A DNA stretch of 8,874 nt from Nitrososphaerales archaeon TH1920 (GTDB lineage Archaea; Thermoproteota; Nitrososphaeria; Nitrososphaerales; Nitrososphaeraceae): NCBI GenBank assembly GCA_014523495.1, contig JAATVM010000177.1, positions 1-8,874 on the forward strand. Reading direction: 5' to 3'. This document shows positions 5,219 through 8,874 of this stretch, piece by piece. The notes under the pieces were generated by a model that had not been told where the DNA came from, searched no databases, and saw nothing but the letters and a program-made list of their open reading frames with translations. The translations under genes and the position numbers were made by a program. Numbering within the stretch: position 1 is the first letter of the stretch; each line of letters starts with the position of its first letter.

Positions 5219-6409
5219 ATGAGAATCGTAACATTAAAAATCATGAATTCTGGAATATTACTATTGCCAAAGATAAATAAAATCACAGTTTTAGGTTCGG
5301 GAATAATGGGTCATGGCATAGCACAGATTTCAGCGATGAATGCATATGATGTAACGTTACGCGATGTAGAAGAAAAATTCTTAGATAATGCAATGAATAA
5401 AATAAGATGGTCCTTAGATAAACTAGTTGAAAAAAATAAGATAGACAAACAGCAATCAGATAAAATTTATGGCAAAATAAAACCTGTTGTCGACCTCAGA
5501 GAAGCATTAATTGACACTGACTTGCTTATTGAAGCAGTCCCTGAAGATCTCAATCTCAAGAAAAAAGTTTATTCTGAGGTAGATCAATTTTCTCAAGAAA
5601 AGACAATTTATTCATCAAATACAAGTACTTTACCAATTAGTGAAATATCTCAATTGTCCAGCAGGCCTGACAAATTCATAGGACTGCATTTCTTTAATCC
5701 GCCACAATTAATGAAATTGGTGGAAGTAATACCAGGAGCACGCACTGATAAATCAATTGTTGACCTTGGAATCAATTTTGTAAAATCGCTAGGAAAGGAT
5801 CCTGTATTGTGTAACAAGGATGTTCCTGGATTTATTGTAAATAGAATATTCATACCGTTAGTGCACGAGGCGGCTTATTGCCTAGAGAGTGATGGTAAAA
5901 GTATGACACAAATTGACTCATCTGTAAAATTCAAAATGTTTCTACCAATGGGTATATTTGAATTGGCAGATTATACTGGTCTTGATGTTATTCACAAAGC
6001 AACTGTTGAAATGTACTCTCGTGACAAAACCGTAGTAAATCCTCATCCTAAAATAGAACATTTATTTTCATCTGGAAAATACGGTAAAAAATCAGGAGAA
6101 GGCTTCCATTTATACGGAGACAAGAATTATGAGAGGATTCCACTGTCTGAGGAGGAAGCCAAACAATATGATCCAATTAGGATTCTATCAGTCGCGATAA
6201 ATAATGCTGCTTGGCTTATTTCCAATAATGTGTGTACGAAAGAAGATGTCGAATTAGCTTTAAAACTTGGAATGGGTATTAAAAAGGAACTATTCGAGAT
6301 TGGAAAAGAGTTTGGTTTTGAAAAAATAATAAATACCTTGAATCACTTGAAAGAAAGAAACGGATCGTTTTACGCGCCTGACCCTTACTTAAAATCTATA
6401 TCAAAATAA
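5219..6409 (+). CDS. 3-hydroxybutyryl-CoA / 3-hydroxyacyl-CoA dehydrogenase with doubled C-terminal domain
   Basis: A 396-residue enzyme interconverting (S)-3-hydroxyacyl-CoA and acetoacetyl-CoA-type products with NAD(P). The Rossmann domain has GSGIMG (26-31) and D49 at the end of strand two, pointing to NAD. Catalytic residues match human HAD: S136 in SNTSTLP, H157 in HFFNPP, E169 in LVEVIP, N208 in GFIVNRI. The first 3HCDH domain spans about 202-300. A second, degenerate copy follows at about 318-390 (from PIRILSVAINNAAWLI), explaining why it is longer than the usual 280-290. In thaumarchaea such an enzyme acts in the 3-hydroxypropionate/4-hydroxybutyrate cycle after crotonyl-CoA hydration. 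The start is uncertain. The Rossmann strand begins at residue 21, the TATA-like TTAGCTAATATTA (5199-5211) is too close to ATG 5219 for a normal start site, and ATG 5243 (residue 9) would give a 388-residue protein closer to relatives. Confidence 0.92.
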   Translation: MRIVTLKIMNSGILLLPKINKITVLGSGIMGHGIAQISAMNAYDVTLRDVEEKFLDNAMNKIRWSLDKLVEKNKIDKQQSDKIYGKIKPVVDLREALIDTDLLIEAVPEDLNLKKKVYSEVDQFSQEKTIYSSNTSTLPISEISQLSSRPDKFIGLHFFNPPQLMKLVEVIPGARTDKSIVDLGINFVKSLGKDPVLCNKDVPGFIVNRIFIPLVHEAAYCLESDGKSMTQIDSSVKFKMFLPMGIFELADYTGLDVIHKATVEMYSRDKTVVNPHPKIEHLFSSGKYGKKSGEGFHLYGDKNYERIPLSEEEAKQYDPIRILSVAINNAAWLISNNVCTKEDVELALKLGMGIKKELFEIGKEFGFEKIINTLNHLKERNGSFYAPDPYLKSISK

Positions 6410-6441
6410 TTCAATCTGATTTCCATTTTTAATATCCATAG

Positions 6442-6954
6442 CTATTGCTTTGAACCAAAATAATCTAATATTACTTTGACTGCAGAAGACGCGCTTTGCG
6501 AGGTTTGAATGAATACTCTCTTTCTGTCATCAAGATATCTTCCACCATAATTTTTGGCAGTGCCTCCACTGCTAGGTATTGTAACTAATATTTTTTTTAA
6601 CATATACCCAACACAGAGCTCTATCAAAGTTCCTACGCCTCCACCAACAGCTATGATTCCATCTGCAGATGTTGCCACAATAAAGTCTCTGGCATAGCCT
6701 ATTCCGGTTGCAATTACCACATCACAAAATTTATTTGCAAAGTAAACCTCCTCCTGAGGAATGATTCCAACCGTAAGACCGCCATGGTCTTTTGCTCCTT
6801 TACAAGCATTTTCCATGACACCTCCAAGACCACCACTAATTAGAATAGCATCTGCTTTCGCTATTTCAGTTCCAACTTGATATGCAATCTTGTTTGTCTT
6901 TTCATCAGACTTATCTTCATTGTATCCTATGACCGCAATTTGAAGTCTTTTCAT
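6442..6954 (-). CDS. SLOG-superfamily Rossmann protein, TIGR00725 / LOG-like
   Basis: A 170-residue cytoplasmic protein with a single Rossmann-like domain. It begins RLQIAVIG (3-10), has ISGGLGGVMENACKGAK (39-55) and VGIIP (62-66), and then AVGGGVGTLIEL (102-113). These match the TIGR00725 branch of the superfamily that includes LOG cytokinin-riboside phosphohydrolases, often mislabelled lysine decarboxylases. The LOG signature PGGxGTxxE is present except that its proline is valine (V103); G104-G105, G108-T109 and E112 are kept. R89 in GYARD may take the place of the LOG arginine. The family is expected to bind a nucleotide or nucleotide-derived ligand. Whether this branch hydrolyses nucleoside monophosphates is not known to me. 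It is convergent with the dehydrogenase, with 32 bases between stop codons, and divergent from the SAH hydrolase. Confidence 0.86.
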   Translation of the reverse strand: MKRLQIAVIGYNEDKSDEKTNKIAYQVGTEIAKADAILISGGLGGVMENACKGAKDHGGLTVGIIPQEEVYFANKFCDVVIATGIGYARDFIVATSADGIIAVGGGVGTLIELCVGYMLKKILVTIPSSGGTAKNYGGRYLDDRKRVFIQTSQSASSAVKVILDYFGSKQ

Positions 6955-6984
6955 GATTTTCTCGATAAATTATTTCATATATTT

Positions 6985-6992
6985 TTTATATA
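6985..6992 (-). promoter_or_regulatory. Candidate TATA box for the SLOG protein
   Basis: The minus strand reads TATATAAA here, within TAATATATAAAAAATATATG, about 31-38 bases before the ATG at 6954. Transcription would start about eight bases or fewer before the ATG. There is no clear Shine-Dalgarno. This is the best-looking TATA element in the window, although the area is AT-rich. Confidence 0.42.
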
Positions 6993-7048
6993 TTAGCTTG
7001 GTGTATGGTCTATTTGATTATAATGTAGTATTTCACCAATCTTAAATG

Positions 7049-7057
7049 CTATAAGTG
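7049..7057 (+). promoter_or_regulatory. Candidate TATA box upstream of SAH hydrolase
   Basis: CTATAAGTG on the plus strand would place transcription start near 7075-7085. The mRNA would then have a leader of roughly 80 bases before the SAH hydrolase ATG, unlike the short leaders suggested elsewhere here. That leader would contain the small ORF at 7135. Other AT-rich stretches nearby could serve instead. Confidence 0.28.
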
Positions 7058-7119
7058 TACTGGCATTATTTACCATTTAGTCTATGTAAATTCGAACTGC
7101 TCAGCTGGATTTTTGGTTT

Positions 7120-7126
7120 GAGGTGA
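7120..7126 (+). promoter_or_regulatory. Strong Shine-Dalgarno GAGGTGA
   Basis: GAGGTGA is complementary over seven bases to the usual archaeal 16S rRNA 3' end (CACCUCC region). It is the strongest such site I see in the window. Eight bases separate it from ATG 7135, which is ideal, while 34 bases separate it from the SAH hydrolase ATG at 7161, which is too far for direct use. It therefore appears to serve the small leader ORF. Confidence 0.6.
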
Positions 7127-7134
7127 AGAATAAT

Positions 7135-7164
7135 ATGTCTCATATAGATCACAGAGATGAATGA
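7135..7164 (+). CDS. Nine-codon leader ORF overlapping the SAH hydrolase start (ATGA)
   Basis: Reading ATG at 7135 gives MSHIDHRDE and then TGA at 7162-7164. The stop shares the four bases ATGA (7161-7164) with the start codon of the SAH hydrolase, the classic arrangement for translational coupling. The Shine-Dalgarno GAGGTGA stands eight bases before its ATG. The peptide has two histidines and is acidic at its end. It has no run of one residue and no sulfur residue beyond the initiator, so a classical attenuator peptide is not obvious. It is in a different frame from SAH hydrolase and is not an N-terminal extension of it. It may simply deliver ribosomes to the downstream start. Translation is inferred, not shown. 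Confidence 0.45.
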   Translation: MSHIDHRDE

Positions 7165-8411
7165 ATTATAGAATCAAAGATCCCAATTTAGCTGAAGAGG
7201 GAAAGAAAAAAATTGATTGGGCACAAGTACATATGCCAGTACTATTTAATTTAAAAAAAAAATTAAGAGTCAATAGTCCCTTAAAAGGTGTTAAAATTGC
7301 TGGTTGTCTGCATGTTACAAAAGAAACTGGAGTATTAATTCGTACATTACATGATTTAGGTGCAGATTTAAGTTGGTGTGGTTGTAACCCTCTTAGTACA
7401 CAAGACGATGTTGCTGCGGCACTCGTTGATGAAGGAACCTCAATTTTTGCAAGTAGGGGAGTTTCAAATGAACAATACTATGATGATATTCGTTCAACAA
7501 TGAGAATAAAGCCCAATGTTACAATTGATGATGGAGCAGATCTGACTGTTGAAATGCATAGTTCCAGTGGAAATCTAACAGAAGTTTATGGTGGAACAGA
7601 AGAGACTACTACTGGAGTCATCAGATTGCGCGCGATGGAAAAAAATGGGCAACTCAAATATCCCATAATGGCCGTGAACGATGCTGAAACTAAACATGAT
7701 TTTGATAATTTTTATGGTACAGGTCAGTCAGCTTTGGACGGTATAATTAGGGCTACCAACATACTGATTTCGGGAAAAAATGTTGTTGTGTCAGGATATG
7801 GACATGTGGGAAAAGGAATTGCAAGAAGAGCCGCTGGACTTGGAGCGAATGTCACAATAACCGAAATTGATCCCATTGCAGCATTAAAAGCAAAATTGGA
7901 TGGTTTCTCTGTTTTACCTATGTCATCTGCGGCTATGACAGGTGACCTATTTATCACTACAACTGGATGTAAGGATGTAATCAGAGAGGAACATTTTTTG
8001 CAAATGAAAGATGGCAGCATTTTGGCCAACGCAGGACATTTCAACGTGGAGATTTCTGTTGATGCACTTAAATCAAACTCACGATTGGTAAAACAAATTA
8101 ATGAGAATACAACAGAATATGAACTTAAGAGAGGAAATAAACTATATCTCATTGGAGAAGGAAGATTAGTGAATCTCGTCGCTGCTGAAGGTCATCCCTC
8201 AGAGGTAATGGACATGAGCTTTGCCAACCAGCTACTTTCATCTATAAAACTGATCCAATCGAAGGGATCACTTTTGCCTTTGGTATATGAAATTGAAAGA
8301 TCGCAGGATCAAGAAATTGCAAGAGCCAAATTAGAATCAATGGACATTAATATAGATACTCTTACAGAAGACCAAGAGACCTATCTGACCGGATTTAGCA
8401 TAGGGACATAG
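7161..8411 (+). CDS. ahcY: S-adenosylhomocysteine hydrolase (adenosylhomocysteinase)
   Basis: A 416-residue NAD-dependent enzyme that splits S-adenosylhomocysteine, the by-product of methyl transfer, into adenosine and homocysteine. Motifs in order are HMPVL (24-28), CLHVTKETGVLIRTL (49-63, H51), CNPLSTQDDVAAAL (75-88), DDGADLT (123-129), EETTTGVIRL (147-156), NDAETKHDFDN (173-183, with K178, D182 and N183 of the active site), YGTGQSALDGIIRATN (185-200), the NAD site GYGHVGKG (212-219) with E235, AGHFNVEI (291-298), and NLVAAEGHPSEVMDMSFANQ (338-357). The C-terminus YLTGFSIGT lacks the lysine and tyrosine with which animal and many bacterial enzymes reach the partner subunit's NAD, as in other archaeal forms. 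Some archaeal relatives prefer S-inosylhomocysteine, so base preference is uncertain. The start MNYRIKDPNLA matches the family. The only good Shine-Dalgarno serves the overlapping nine-codon ORF, suggesting coupled translation. Confidence 0.96.
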   Translation: MNYRIKDPNLAEEGKKKIDWAQVHMPVLFNLKKKLRVNSPLKGVKIAGCLHVTKETGVLIRTLHDLGADLSWCGCNPLSTQDDVAAALVDEGTSIFASRGVSNEQYYDDIRSTMRIKPNVTIDDGADLTVEMHSSSGNLTEVYGGTEETTTGVIRLRAMEKNGQLKYPIMAVNDAETKHDFDNFYGTGQSALDGIIRATNILISGKNVVVSGYGHVGKGIARRAAGLGANVTITEIDPIAALKAKLDGFSVLPMSSAAMTGDLFITTTGCKDVIREEHFLQMKDGSILANAGHFNVEISVDALKSNSRLVKQINENTTEYELKRGNKLYLIGEGRLVNLVAAEGHPSEVMDMSFANQLLSSIKLIQSKGSLLPLVYEIERSQDQEIARAKLESMDINIDTLTEDQETYLTGFSIGT

Positions 8412-8430
8412 GTAATATTCCAATTGATTT

Positions 8431-8454
8431 TATATTTCTTAAATAGAAATTATA
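8431..8454 (+). terminator. Weak hairpin after SAH hydrolase
   Basis: ATTTCT (8434-8439) and AGAAAT (8445-8450) pair around a TAAAT loop. Three more outer pairs (8431-8433 with 8452-8454) form if one T is bulged. It is 20 bases after the stop codon and AT-only in its outer part, so stability is low. T-rich tracts around 8427-8440 could terminate transcription without it. Confidence 0.25.
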
Positions 8455-8515
8455 AAGATATAAACATTTGATATATCCCAATTTACTTATATTTCCCCTC
8501 GACTAAGGTAGATTA

Positions 8516-8755
8516 TTGCGGAATCAAATAGACCAGCAAGGTATGGAGGGACTACTCCCAGAATTTTATCGATTGATTGAGTCATGTGGAAATAACACTC
8601 GAACAATTAACCAGTATATGAATTCTATGAGAAATGAAATAAGTGTATCTCAAAATTACAAAAAAATTACAATCAAGGCTAAGGTATATACTGCAAGTAT
8701 TATAATAAATAGATTACTAGTAGTCTATACCACAGGTAAAACATATATAATATAA
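8516..8755 (+). pseudogene. Possible N-terminal remnant of a tyrosine-recombinase-like protein
   Basis: From a TTG at 8516, a few codons after an in-frame TAA, 79 codons are open. The first 50 or so look protein-like, with LPEFYRLIESCGNNTRTIN and QYMNSMRNEI. They resemble, from memory, the N-terminal helical (SAM-like) region of thaumarchaeal integrases, where an arm ending in an asparagine- and threonine-rich turn leads into a helix. After KKITIK the remainder becomes low in information and ends in TYII, with no catalytic domain. The change coincides with an imperfect repeat starting at 8680. I read it as a truncated fragment with unrelated DNA joined after it. It could instead be a small unknown gene or a chance ORF. 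No good Shine-Dalgarno or TATA element decides the start. Confidence 0.3.
8680..8700 (+). repeat. Imperfect 21 bp direct repeat, copy 1
   Basis: TAAGGTATATACTGCAAGTAT here matches the copy at 8757-8777 at 18 of 21 positions. Copy starts are 77 bases apart. It lies where the integrase-like reading loses its protein character. Confidence 0.55.
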
Positions 8756-8756
8756 G

Positions 8757-8777
8757 TAAGGTATATGCTGTTAGTAT
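8757..8777 (+). repeat. Imperfect 21 bp direct repeat, copy 2
   Basis: TAAGGTATATGCTGTTAGTAT is the second copy, and its last two bases are the AT of the ATG that starts the zinc-ribbon gene. Copy 1 may therefore be a duplicated piece of this gene's leader, or both may be traces of an insertion. Confidence 0.55.
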
Positions 8778-8874
8778 GGAAAAGGAAAATATGGGTATTG
8801 TTAAGGTTGATGGTTTTAAGTGTGAAAGGTGTGGTCATCTGTGGATTTCTGATAAGTTTACAGCAAAAAACCCA
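8776..8874 (+). CDS. Small zinc-ribbon protein, 3' end cut by window edge
   Basis: The ATG at 8776 opens 33 codons that run off the right edge. The reading VKVDGFKCERCGHLWIS contains one half of a treble-clef/zinc-ribbon site (C16-x2-C19-G-H21, then W23), a pattern common in small archaeal proteins of about 50-70 residues whose second CPxC pair follows a proline. That second pair would lie outside the window. Such proteins are generally presumed to bind nucleic acid or act as small adaptors, and no specific role can be given. Codon choice (GTT, AAG, GGT) looks different from the neighbouring genes, which favour AAA, GGA and AGA, and may hint at transfer. A second ATG at 8791 is an alternative start. 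Confidence 0.62.
   Translation, partial: MEKENMGIVKVDGFKCERCGHLWISDKFTAKNP

Noticed and set aside
7085..7112. tRNA-like words (TTCGAA and CTCAGCTGG)
   Set aside because: They are in the wrong order and no acceptor or anticodon stem can be drawn on either strand. No tRNA is present.
7724..8152. A 142-codon minus-strand ORF
   Set aside because: It is antisense to SAH hydrolase across its NAD-binding region and has no motif of its own.
8457..8477. GATATA and TATATC inverted repeat after ahcY
   Set aside because: Six A/T-rich pairs around a nine-base loop are expected by chance in this sequence.
1..8874. CRISPR array, toxin-antitoxin pair or defence island
   Set aside because: There are no regularly spaced repeats, no Cas, nuclease or toxin motif, and the only nucleotide-sensing fold (SLOG, 6442-6954) has no effector neighbour.

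Overview
The window looks like chromosomal DNA of an ammonia-oxidising archaeon of the Nitrososphaerota (Thaumarchaeota), probably the Nitrososphaera/Nitrosocosmicus side. The evidence is the combination of a histone with the archaeal RKTIKAEDI signature, an archaeal-type S-adenosylhomocysteine hydrolase, Tsr3, the archaeal UPF0200/UPF0201 pair, a 3-hydroxyacyl-CoA dehydrogenase with a doubled C-terminal domain, and a lipoprotein-type DM13 protein. The DNA is AT-rich, genes are short and change strand often, several starts appear to be TTG, and many starts have no Shine-Dalgarno sequence. The genus is an inference.

Layout. 1-538 (-): N-terminal part of a beta-hydroxyacid dehydrogenase (6PGDH/HIBADH superfamily), cut by the window edge. 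539-838: 300 bp divergent regulatory region with a perfect AT palindrome. 839-2233 (+): succinate-semialdehyde dehydrogenase of the Sad/YneI type. 2430-3032 (-): a DM13-domain lipoprotein gene broken by two frameshifts whose losses add up to one codon. 3191-4473 (+): histone, UPF0200 P-loop kinase-like protein and UPF0201 RNA-binding-like protein, closely spaced and probably an operon. 4608-5132 (-): Tsr3, convergent with the operon, with two hairpins between them. 5219-6409 (+): 3-hydroxybutyryl-CoA dehydrogenase. 6442-6954 (-): SLOG/TIGR00725 Rossmann protein. 7161-8411 (+): S-adenosylhomocysteine hydrolase, preceded by a nine-codon ORF with a strong Shine-Dalgarno that ends in an ATGA overlap with it. 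8412-8874: less ordered DNA with a short ORF that may be an integrase remnant, an imperfect direct repeat, and the start of a small zinc-ribbon gene cut by the right edge.

How the genes fit together. The semialdehyde dehydrogenase and the 3-hydroxyacyl-CoA dehydrogenase match chemistry used in the thaumarchaeal 3-hydroxypropionate/4-hydroxybutyrate carbon-fixation cycle. The divergent beta-hydroxyacid dehydrogenase could act on the same kind of small semialdehyde. The histone operon, Tsr3 and SAH hydrolase are housekeeping: chromatin, RNA and ribosome maturation, and recycling of the methyl-transfer by-product. Both the broken DM13 gene and the right-hand end look like places where the genome is changing. 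I found no clear novel defence or mobile system. The least ordinary signals are the SD-led leader ORF before SAH hydrolase and the doubly frameshifted DM13 gene.
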